Source of the DNA: Pomacea canaliculata
Lineage: Eukaryota; Mollusca; Gastropoda; Architaenioglossa; Ampullariidae
DNA length: 64,000 bases
Assembly (NCBI RefSeq): GCF_003073045.1
Contig: NC_037598.1
Location: 15,042,486 to 15,106,485, forward strand
Reading direction: 5' to 3'
Both the position numbers and the translations under genes were made by a program. Below the pieces are notes generated by a model. That model was not told where the DNA came from. It saw nothing but the letters and a program-made list of their open reading frames with translations, and made no database searches. Positions 24,101 through 34,900 of this stretch are shown here, piece after piece (the stretch's first letter is position 1; each line of letters begins with the position of its first letter).

Positions 24101-26655
24101 AGTGCAAGTGGTTTACCGTGCCCAGGCGTCCAGCCCCCTCCTTCCACTGCCTTTACCTCCCTGACAAATCCTCTACATGTGGCATCTGTTTACAGGCTGC
24201 CTTGCCGTGATGTAGCCTTAATTTCTGGCTTGGTGTAAAACATCAATTCCCACCCCCTCCCTCAGGTCTGCTGGGTAGACCGAGCTGTTCAGTCATACAC
24301 CTCAAAGTCAAGCCCATTATCCATCAGGCTATGACTTGGAGGAAACCTTGTTAAATATAGGTGACAAATATAAATATATGCATAAACAGAAAAGCCAGAA
24401 GGCAGACATGCAAACAGAGGTAAATTTACCCTTGATCTCACGAAAAACTTGTTTGGTGGCTGCGGTTTTGCTAGCTGCCTGTATTCACACACAAAGTCAT
24501 TCCTAGATTTGCTGCGGAAATGCCCATAATATCCAGAAGGAAACTGCAACAATAACAAAAAACTGAATATTATTCAAGATTATCAAAAATGCATTCCTGA
24601 CCATTCCAACCAATTTGTGTTACAGCTTGTAGCGTGTCACTTCAGATAAAAATAGTATTCCAAACAAGGATATACACTTAGTTTGAGAACTATCTATAGC
24701 CATAGTGCCATCTCTCACAACAGTTTAAACAATGATGCACTTACCCTAAAAACAACCTGTAACCCTTGCTTTTTTTCTCAAAACAATGTAAAGGCAGTCT
24801 CATAGCCTAGTGACCTTACAGGCAGTTCACTGTGTCTAGGGCATGACATTTAAAGGCAAAGCCAACTCCTCTCTTTCTGCAGTTTTTACATTGAAGGATC
24901 AGTAACACATTTCTTTTGAGCATCTGCCAAGTGTGCAGGGAAAGTTTTCCGGCCACAGGCCTGAGTGGACCTCAAACTATAGTGACCTTCTGCAATGCAG
25001 TGGAGCACACTAACTACCTGGTTATTTTTATGCATGGTTAGACTGGTTGGTCTAGAATGCTAAACTTCATGGTAAAGGGTCAAGTGGCAGCAATAAATAT
25101 CCAGCCAATGCTACAAAGCAATACAGGTCTACAAGAATTTATTCCCAAAGCTTCAAAGCAATTTTAAGTCTGACAATTTATCGTCAATGATAAAATGCTA
25201 CAGGTCTGACAACAATTTACACCCAATGGTACAAAGCCATACAAGTCAGGTTTCACAACAATTTACACCCAACAGTAAAAAGAGACTGATATCGATATGC
25301 ATTCAATGCAATGAAGTGATATGAGAGACCAATGCATATCAAATGTCAGATAATAATGTCTTGTGAATTTTACAAAGCAATGCAAGTGAGGCAATAATGT
25401 CCAGCCAATGCATGTATGAAGACATTTGACTGGCTCTGTAAATAGCCACCATTTCATTATTTACAAAATACTGTCACTTATTTTCATCAGTAATATGTTT
25501 GTAGGGTCAATATGAAAGAAATATGCATTGAAGTCAGACCAGTATCTGGCCAGAACAGTTCACCTACACAATTTAAGGCATAGAAATGCCTCAATGTGAT
25601 ATGAATAGTCAAGAAAGCATGAAAAAGAAATCCAACCATTAGATCCCTAAATGGGCTCTCTCTCTCTCTCTGATATAATGCTATAAGAAAAGCTTTTCTT
25701 TGCTTCATAAGATCACTTAATTGACTTCACTGACTTTGAATCAAGCTCGCATTTTACTCTAACGGCCACTTTCTTTTCATACCATACATACGTGCATGTG
25801 TGTGCTTGTGTGCATGGTGTGTAAACAGGAAACTTTGTAATAAATATGAACTTTGTGGTTTTTTTTGTGTTTTGTTGTGCATATATGTTTCTGTATATGT
25901 ATAGGTGAATAATTCATTAACTAATATAATGGCTTCTGAAACAATGTAAGAAATAAAATCTAAATGTAAAAATAAAAAAAATTCAAATCTTTATTAACAT
26001 TAGTACACAATTATAAAAAGATACCCATCATATCAAACTTTTATGTAAACATGAAACAAACACACACATACATTTTCACAAACAGAAAATTATTTTTGAA
26101 ACAAATATGCATCTGTGGACTACATATAATATGCTGTGTGTGTGTGAGAGAGAGAGAGAGAGAATGTGTACAAGGAGCATGGATGCATATTTATATATAC
26201 TGTAAATGTCATTTTACTCCTTCTTTTGTGTGTGTGCATGGTTATCTCGCGACCATCCCTCCAATACAGATGTTGGGAAAGAATCAAGTGGGAAGGTGGG
26301 CACATAGAGTATGTGATCCACAGCTGCAGTAAGGAAGGGGGAGGCAGCTTTGGGAAAAATCTGTTCAATTACGAAGTGTAACAAAAGAAGGCGTTAGCGA
26401 GCCAGCGCGTGGCGAAATATGTTGAGATTTAGATACCAATATATATTGAGTACAAAGCGTCATATCGCGGCACAAAGTTAAAAACAAACAAACAAACCAA
26501 CCAACCAACCTACAAACAAATTATGAAGAATCCTACTAGTGTGTAGACGTGTCCCAGCCTGGGATACAAACCATGAGGTTATCACAGACACGCACTTTCA
26601 AAGCTGACTCGATGATTGCACTCACCCAGCTCCCAACGATCTCTCCGCTCGTCAT
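21147..26655 (-). CDS. Unidentified 219-residue protein, three exons
   Basis: Exons 26626-26655, 24430-24543 and 21147-21662 join in phase 0 at both junctions with GT-AG borders. The start is in a strong context (GCACCATGA). I do not recognise the family. The N-terminal 120 residues are rich in aromatic and basic residues (SGYYGHFRSKSRNDF, KPQPPNKFFVRSR, FYTWIPIQKEIESSRPL, STYKLDFTN, TTTYRYTHG), and the last 80 are Pro/Ala/Thr-rich and look disordered. There is no signal peptide, membrane segment or coiled coil. Repeated short Y/F-P-basic motifs resemble small axonemal microtubule inner proteins, which is only an impression. The gene converges on the SETD5/KMT2E-like gene. Shared phase, clean splice sites and the Kozak context make a real gene likely. 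Confidence 0.72.
21840..22110. repeat. Degenerate tandem repeat, unit about 34-45 bp
   Basis: About seven imperfect copies of a unit built on GACTGGATTTACTTTATTA followed by AAGATACCA-like sequence occur in a row. The units are heavily diverged, with spacing of 34-55 bases. The block lies in the last intron of the three-exon minus-strand gene, just upstream of its final acceptor. Confidence 0.7.
24067..24249 (+). repeat. tRNA-derived SINE-like element, copy 1
   Basis: TAGCCTAGTGG at 24075-24085 fits the RNA polymerase III A-box pattern TRGCNNAGTGG. A GGTTTACCGTGCC stretch follows about 30 bases later as a degenerate B-box. The right end reads GGCTTGGTGTAAAACATCA. The same head occurs at 24,803 (copy 2). 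It lies in an intron of the minus-strand gene. The class is inferred; I see no clear target duplication. Confidence 0.5.
24792..24935 (+). repeat. tRNA-derived SINE-like element, copy 2, diverged
   Basis: TAGCCTAGTGA at 24803-24813 and a downstream GTTCACTGTGTCTAGG match the corresponding parts of the copy at 24,067, followed by a similar CTCCTC...CTGCAGTTTTTACA region. The right end is not clear. Confidence 0.4.
25085..25430. repeat. Degenerate tandem repeat, unit about 40-50 bp
   Basis: Imperfect copies of TACAAAGCAATACAGGTCTG followed by ACAACAATTTACACCCAATG recur at about 25,112, 25,153, 25,191, 25,229 and again near 25,370. It lies in the first intron of the minus-strand three-exon gene. 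Confidence 0.65.
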
Positions 26656-29600
26656 GGTGCCCCTAGTGCGCTCTGTCTCCCTCAAGTATTTGACTCTCTC
26701 AAGGCGATCACTCACGTCAGGCGGGCCATGACTGCCAGCGCCACTTTGCTCCTAATGATGAACACAACGTTCGACCGGTGGAGACATTAACATCGTACAA
26801 CGATCGAAAACCCTCGTTAGTACTCGGACAGGCCGGAAGCGTCGTCGGTCTCTAGGCAGCGACGCAAGCACCTCGGCGCCGCCTCGATGTTTACGCGACA
26901 CGGATTCGCTGTGCTTCTCGGGGCTGAAACACGCATGCGCACACAATAGGGAGCTAAACGTAGTTCAGCTCAACAGGTGCTATAATTATTTGTTCTTTGT
27001 CTGCTCTTCTCTTTCTTGATGTCACACACACACACGCTCGTGCGCTCACACACACTTTCTCACTAACACACACATTCTCTCTCACTCACATACACACACA
27101 CGTTCTAGTTATAACACGCTCGCAAACCTCCCCCGTTCAGTTCTCTCATCAACGAGGATACCTTTGCTCTCATGTTCACCTGATGATCAACCGCATAACT
27201 TTGAGTGGAGGTGGGGAAGCCTGACGAGAAGAGGGGGGATGGTGTACCCGGGCCAGCACGGCTGTGAAGGGGGTCCGGCCTTGGTCAGTCGAATAGTAAG
27301 CAAATTATTATATACTGGGAATATAATTTACGATATGAAATGGCCCGGAAAGGTCGTCTGCCCTGGGACCCGTGCTGGCTCTCAGCGGCCCTAGTGGTGG
27401 GTAAGAGCACGGACGTATACAGGGGTATTAGTTCGTGGTAAGGGTATCTAGAGATCTGCCATCGATCAAAGTGTGTTGGAATGTCGGTACTCGATCCACA
27501 GCGAATCCTCTTTCAAGAATGAGCCCCAGATTGAAAGGGCAGTAGGGGTCATCTCAAAACGTGCGTTGTCGGACACAGGAGATACACGTGTCACTTCTCA
27601 CTTAAAAAAACCCAAAAAACTCGGCTCTCGCACTTCACAGTATACGATACCACTGCGTGACCCAAATCCTGCATCACTATAGTCACCTTCGCTCTTTGCT
27701 TTCTTACACAATTCTATCGCAATTAATCACGGCAGATGGATGATATCTGCTTTCAATCACAAGACAAGCCCCTTTCTTGACTTGAGAGCGGGTGGTGGGC
27801 GGGTGGCGTAAAACAAAGTGAACCAACGTATGTATCGTTTCACAAATTAAGCCAGAGCTTCTTTGTTTGAAAGAAGACAGGAAAAAGCCAGTGTCGATCT
27901 ATAAACAAATCACAGGATGAAATTCGTGACTTATATATAGTGGCTCTGCTTCACTCAGGAAAGGGGGCAAGCAGTATATGTCATCTCCATTCATGTGTGT
28001 GTCCTATCCTGGAGTCAATAATAATAATGCAAAATTTGTAAAGCGGATACTCACCCTCCTAAGGAGCATGCTTTTCGTGCTTAAGAACAAGACAGAAAAA
28101 TGTGTAGCTAATTATAATTGTGTAGCACATGTGTGGTGCTTTAATTGTCTAAGGCCCACCAACAACCTAAAGATCTCGACAACCTTTAGACACTTCTTTC
28201 GTGTTTTGGGTAAAGAACGCGTGTGTTTCGTACACCAACAACACATTAGAGTTCATAATATTAGGCGAGATAATAAAGAATAACAGAAAATCGAATAGTA
28301 CCGCACACACAGTACATTAATCACAAGGTTTATATCGCGAGAGAGAAAAATTAGTGAGGAAGAAATGTTTCCCTGTTCAGTTCGTCTGATGTCAAGATAG
28401 CAGACGGTCGGCGCGACCTGCATTGTGAAGCAGTGTGCACGTGTCCAGTACTCAATAACGGAGCTGTCTGTCCGTATCATGTGTGAGACTTTGCCCCGAG
28501 CAGGTCCGTGCAGCTACAGTGCCCCACGCGAACAAGAAACTTGTACACACCACAGGCAGAGTGTGGTTTGCTTCCATCGCACGATCGAGTTTTAAAAAAA
28601 AGAAGTCAAAATAAGTAAAATAGACAGTGGTGTACTTAGGTAATCGTGGGGCAGTAACGTGACCCAACAGTTGTAATTATGTGTGGGCTGAGGTTCCCCC
28701 ATCTTGAATGCTCTTGCTTTCACGTTGAAGGGAGGTAACCGTAGCCCCTAGAGATTAGAGGGGCAGATAACATCTTTTTTGTAGAGTTTTTAAAAATTCC
28801 TGTTTAGTGCATTTTTTAAATCTCTCCATGACAACAGTGTATCTTAAATATATCCACACAAAGCCTGTTCATTCTATTCTTTGTGAGCTTTGATGTTTTT
28901 CATAAGAACTTTTCGCACTTATAAGTACTGGTTACTTTTTGTGCGAGGGTTGGTGTGCTATGTTAGTTGTGGACGTGTTGGTATATGTGTGTGTGTTGGG
29001 AGATAGGATGAGGGGGGTGGAGCTGTGTTAGTGATCACCTGACTGTACAACCAAGGAAAATGTCTTTTATCTTTCAGTCTATCCAGCTGTTCCATGGTTT
29101 AAACGCGCTCACCGTTACACGCAAGGGGACGTCTATTTTTAAACACGTGCAACAACCCAGTCGGTTCTTGTGCTGTTGTTGACAAAGAAGTGAGTGTCCG
29201 GGTTTGTTTCATCTCGTGAAATGACCAGGCAAGGCCCCACTACAGCATAAGCAGCCAGCGGGTTGACGAGAATGGCTGACGAGAGGTCGCCTCTAACAAG
29301 GTTGGTCCTACTTGCTCTTTGTCTGTCGCTCGTCTCTAACACAATCTGCTCCATTTCGCTGAATACAGTTGTTATGAGTCGACACTCAAGGACGCTGTGA
29401 ATGCACATAATATATCACAGAATGCCTGTATAACTATAGCCTTATAAAGCTAAGGTGAGTTGTGAATGTACACAACAGAAAAGGTCAGCATAAACTATAC
29501 CCTTATAAATGAATATGATATGTGTGTGTGTTGACCATCTCCTACAACAGTAGGGGCTTTTTTCTAGTATTTCTTGCCACGAAGCAAATATTAACCAAGA

Positions 29601-31876
29601 AAAGGCTCACCAAGTCTCCAAAAAAAATCGGTGTGTATCGGTGCATGCGCCTCGATCTTTCCCACCTTTTCAAGCAACACGTCAAGGAATTATTTAGGGC
29701 GACTACGCCCCCGTGCGTGTGAGAGTTACTAAAAAACCCATAGTATATATAATTTTACCTCTCCCCCTCTTTCTTCCCTTCACCCAACTTCCCCTGCAAA
29801 CTCCTCCCACCCTGCTGTCTCGTTTTCCGGTTTCGTTCCTTCACGGACGTATACAATTATAGGTTCTTGGTTGCTTGTTGTTATTGCGACCTTTGACTCC
29901 TTGAATGTCGTTGCATTATCATCTTGAAAGTAAGGTTTGTGGTTTGGTGCTGGCTTCGTTGGTATTAAATTTACTGCACCTAACGTGTGGTCATGCTCTC
30001 TAGATATATGTGTGCCTGTGTTTTGCACTAAACATTTACAACATACCACAACAGCTGTGTGATCGTAACAGGAACAGGATTAAATAATAATAGATCCTGT
30101 GTGAGACTCTATCAGCGTGTGTGGTGTAACTGTTGGCAGAAACAGTTTGCTTTAGCCCTTGTCCTAACTTACAAATATCTAGATCGTTATATACATTAAC
30201 CCTCTTTCGTAGTGATACAGTACACCCTCAGTTGCAGCCAACAAACAGCTGTAACCAGGATAAACTAATTAAGAATAGAGAGTAGAACGAATGATAGAAT
30301 AAACATACCTTTGACCCGGAAGTTTAGTGCAAATCTGGATTTCAGAAGGATTGGGTGCTAGGATCGTTCGTTGGATAACTTTTAAGCAATATCTTTTCAA
30401 AAACTATTTTTGTTGGAAACCCGTATATTTCAAAAATGTAAAAGGACATAGTGGCTAAGATGATACAGATTTTTTATTATTAAATTCGTGAAAACATTGT
30501 ATGTAATCAAAAATTATTTTGGTAGGTCACAGAGAGACAGTTACAATAATAATCTTGCTGCTTATTTAGATGTAAAGCAAATTGTGCAATGATGCTCAAC
30601 AACGTTATTTCGCAATTTATAAGATTAATAATTGAGATATATCTAAAGGCATATACAAAGCAGTTTTTCTGCTCTGTACACATATTTCTTCGTTCTAATA
30701 ACTTTTATATTTATTTAGTTAATATATCCTTTTTTTTTAAATGAATGAATAGGGATGTTACACTCTGATTCTATTTGTGGTTAGTAAGCCTTTTGAATTG
30801 TTAAGCGAGAAACATTTATAAGCAAAAATACAAAATACAATACCGTTAAATGTGTGTTGTGTGTGTGTGTTTTAAAGAGACCACAAAAATAATTCTGTGA
30901 ACTGATTTCAGGAAATCACCGTAATAGCAAACAGTCCACGGTATTACTTATTTCCTTCGTGATTCTCACCTTTTCACCTTTTTTATGAAATGCTCACGAG
31001 AGTCAAAAGAACACAAACAATTTAATCTTTGGTGAGGTACTGAACATTTTTTAGGTCACATTTTTTTCGTGGGATATTTTTTGTTTCAAGCTGCACAAGT
31101 TCGAATGCAAGAGGAAAGGCTACTAACTCGGCCAGTCTGAGATTGTTCTCATGATGCTTTCTCCAGTGCGCGTGCGTGCGAGATTCTCCAAAATGACAAT
31201 CAGCAGACGAAATTTTCGTACAAACTGTTTGCATTATGTCAGCTTGTTTACTTGGAAGTATAAGAAATTTTAATAATAATAAAAAAAATTACAACAGATA
31301 CTCTACTTTCTAAAGCATGCGGTATTTTAGGTACTTTCAAAGTCCAGTGACACACCGTGGGTTTCGCAACGACTGTCAGCCCGCTGAGTGCAGCAACTTT
31401 CATCATTGCCGAGCCTAGGGTGTCGCAATCTGACGTCGAGATAAACGCCAGGGACACGTACGACAGGTCGGGTATCTGTCACTGCATGGGAGTTGCGAAC
31501 TAATGTACGCTTTGGGAAGTCCCGACTAAAAATTTTGGGTCAGAGGTCAGAGGTCAAACTTACAAGATGTTTTGGATATTTTTAAAATATCCGTCCCAGC
31601 CACCACCACGTTTCTCTTGTCGTGTATAGTTCTTAAAAGTTTGGACAACACAGTTCTTATCGCCAGTTTTTGCTCTCGTCAAAAGCTATAGCCTTATAAT
31701 CCCCATCTAAACTGCCTCGACTTCATGCAGATACAAACACATAACGCTTCTGGTGAAAACCGTAGCCCCATCATCGCATGGACACTGTGAATGTGCTCTT
31801 GCGTAGTCAGATGACCTCCAGAGCTGAAGTCAAGGCCGGTAGGCGTGAATGGCGGTATGCAGGTCAGAAATGCTGA
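26656..31876. other. 5.2 kb spacer between divergent genes
   Basis: It separates the 5' end of the minus-strand three-exon gene from the SSUH2 promoter. The first 300 bases are CpG-rich and likely include the promoter and 5' UTR of the minus-strand gene. A CA microsatellite cluster is at about 27,020-27,110 and a dispersed repeat copy at 27,222-27,400. I see no other supported gene. Confidence 0.6.
27222..27400 (+). repeat. Dispersed repeat, copy 1
   Basis: Blocks such as GGTGTACCCGGGCC, GGCTGTGAAGGGGG, CCTTGGTCAGT and CTGGCTCTCAGCGGCCCT reappear in the same order, in reverse orientation, at 61,440-61,665. An AT-rich insert separates the two halves in this copy. No coding capacity is seen, and the class is unknown. 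Confidence 0.7.
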
Positions 31877-31884
31877 TATAAAAG
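31877..31884 (+). promoter_or_regulatory. TATA box of SSUH2
   Basis: TATAAAAG is a near-perfect TATA box, 112 bases upstream of the SSUH2 start codon. Transcription would begin near 31,905-31,912. Confidence 0.5.
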
Positions 31885-31901
31885 ACTCTCGCAGCTCTCT
31901 C

Positions 31902-31919
31902 ATGTCGCTTTTTGTGTGA
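31902..31919 (+). promoter_or_regulatory. Possible short uORF in the SSUH2 leader
   Basis: An ATG followed by four codons and TGA (M-S-L-F-V) lies about 25 bases after the TATA box and 70 bases before the main start. Whether it is transcribed depends on the exact start site. Confidence 0.3.
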
Positions 31920-31988
31920 GTGGATCTCACACATCCAGTCGGTGTCGACGTCGAGGACACAGATAAACACCCGACTGACTGGACCATC

Positions 31989-34900
31989 ATGTCCTACCCC
32001 GCGCAGTAAGTGTCTCGAATGCGCATTATTCTCATGAATCTTTGTCTTTTTGGCCGAACGATAGGTATCAAAGGTTGTTTGTTGTTTGGTTGGGTTTTTT
32101 TTTTTTTTTTTTTCCTTTTTAGTTGGGGGAATATCAACTCCCTGGGTCCTACCCCACCCTTAATGTCGGTGTCGTGCGGACGTATACTAGTTAGAGAGAG
32201 AGAGATGTATGGTGTTTCTATAGTGGTGACTAGAATTAGGGAGATGAGTGGGTTCATGTTAGTAATGCTGTTGTCAGCTTAGCCGGACTCCGTCATCATA
32301 TTTTGTCATTTTACTGACAGTTCACTCAGTTTGAAATGACTGTGTGGGTGACATCTGCTAGCAAACAGGACATTGTAGCTGGCTAGTCACTCTTGCTTGT
32401 TCAAGCCGATGCGTGTTCTGGCAGGTATTGTCTATAACTAGGCTGAATAAGGTGTCATCAGTATGTAGGTGTGCAAGCTGATATGATCATTATATCTATA
32501 TCAGTATGAAAAGATGTGAGCTATTAGCGTCAGTGTCTAGGTTGAACAAGGTATGCTAGGGATGCAAAAAGCGTGGAATCATATATGATCGATATCGATA
32601 TAAAGGAGAATAATTCAGTGAGTACATGGTCAGTACCTCTACAAATCATAACAGTGAGTAGGTACAGTCAGTATCTCTATAAAACTGCAGATAAAGTCAG
32701 CATGGCTAAAGATTTGATTTAGTTCCACAAGTATATTTAAATGTTCAAAGTTCATGAACATACTGACAGGTATATTTACGGCCACAAACATGATTATGAA
32801 AAATATGTTCAACGCTGAATTTTAGCAAGACTGTTTTGCAGGCATACTTGAACATTTAAACTTGACACTGTCACCAACATGGGGATGGGTAAAATGAGCT
32901 TATTATACACTCCTGGCCACTCAGCGAGCAAGGTACAGCTCAACTGTATCAAAAATAATGCCGTTGAACACTATCTATTTACAGGCAGGGTTATTACCCA
33001 CAGCAAGGAGCACCACCTCAGGGTCAGTATCAGGCTACCGGAGCCACACCATACCCTCCCTCAGGTCCTATCCACAAGCTGGAGGCGCCTACCCACCTGC
33101 TGGTGCAGCTCCTTATCCCCAGGGTCAGCATGGCGCCGGATATCCTCCTGGTGAGTGCAGTGAAGCAGAGTTCACACTAGAATGGTAAAAGGTAAACCTT
33201 AGGGTCGGAGGGCGCTGGGAGTGAGGGTAATCTTGGGGAAATTCGCTGCATTACACGAGCATCGTAGCGGTTATTGTGTGCATCGTCTGATTTGGAATTA
33301 CCACGGCTTAAAATCGAGGTGTTGTACAGGCAGCCCTCGTTATACCGATAATCGTGTCGTTGCAGCAGGAGCAGCTCCACCAGCGGGAGCAGCGCCCTCG
33401 TACCAGGGCGAGATGCCCCATGAGGACGTGAAGGATGACCCCAACCTGCAGGCTCCGACCCCTCCGCCCCCGGTGTGGAGCAGATGGGCGTGGTGGCTGG
33501 CTATGAGAGGATCGGCTTCAGTGCAAGTGAGAGCGGATAGTAAATACATGTATCTTTATATGGTGGGCAGTAGACACGTTTATATGATGGGCATTAGAGA
33601 TCTTTATATGGTGGGCAGTAGACACGTTTATATGATGGGCGGTAGACATTTATATGGCGGCTGGAGGTAATGAACTTGTTTGCTTGTAGAATGGCTGGAG
33701 GTGACCATTACCTGCTTATAATTTTCAGTATCTTTGGCCCCACCATCTTACGAAGAATTAATGCAGGGGCCGCCACCAGAGAGGTCAGGATTTACAAGGT
33801 TAGTTCCCTTTGAACCTTTGGCTATCAGCGCGCAGTTTTATTTGAATTGCTCGCTTGCTTGTTTGTTTTGTGGGCTTTTTGGTTGGTCGTTTGTTTTTTT
33901 CTTTTCCAGTATTTCAGAAATAGCATTATAACTTTGCGTTACGATCAATGATTGTCATCATGCACTCATTCACTTATACGCTTTCTTTGACCCTGCAGTT
34001 CTCCGACCATTACCGAGGAGGATGCACGTGCAGCTCTTCATCAGTTCGTGGCTGAAAACTGTTGCTATGGCTCCAAAGCCGCCAAAGAGATGGTGTTTCG
34101 GGAACTCAAGTCATCTTCAGCCTTCCACGTAAGTGTCGTGGCCTGCTGCCAGGTTGTTCTTCATGAACAATTAGTCACGGACACTCATCGTGTCCCTCAC
34201 AAGAGGAAGATTTCTCACCTCTCTGTTTGCTCTCAGAGACACATCTCTGACAGGTCACGTGTTTTCTCCCTCTTATGTTGCAGTACACGCTGGAGACTTT
34301 CGCCGAGTCAAGATCAACATGCTGGGCCTACGAGCCATACAAAGGTGGGTATTGGTTGGCAGACACTGAGCACATCGTAGACTTACTCCCAAAATATCCG
34401 TAACAAAAATTTAGGTTTTCCTGGGAAGAGGGATCTGAGTGAAGGAGGGAGAGAAACGATACGATATGTGCCTGATCGAACCTCTGTCGAAGACCTCTGT
34501 ATTACCCTACCCCATCGTCAACCCTAACAACCTCGCGTGGTCACAGACTCGCGGAAATATTTTTTGTTCAGTGTCATCCCCAAAATTGGAATTAGTCTTA
34601 GCTGTACCCCGCTATCCTCCGATCCCCCGCCCCATGAAAACCTGCCTTGTTGTCCATTGTATCACCCTTTCTGAAGAGTGTCTGTGCATGTTCACACATG
34701 TTTGTATGTATCTCCACAGGACAGGCAATAGACGGTCCGGAAAGAGGCCCTGCTCCTGGTCCCTGGGATGTACAGGCTACGGCCCCAGCGCTGTTCAGCA
34801 CACAACGTGTCGACGTGGAAGTTCCGCATACAGCGTCTGTGAAGGTAGGGAACACCAAGCCGCCCATTGACATCACAGACATGTCCTTCCATCCACCCGT

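Noticed and set aside
26020..27110. CA/GA-rich stretches considered as a possible CRISPR or satellite array
   Set aside because: They are simple microsatellites without spacers; CRISPR arrays are not expected in an animal genome.
31694..31990. 98-codon minus-strand frame overlapping the SSUH2 promoter
   Set aside because: Antisense to the TATA box and leader, with no homology; shadow frame.
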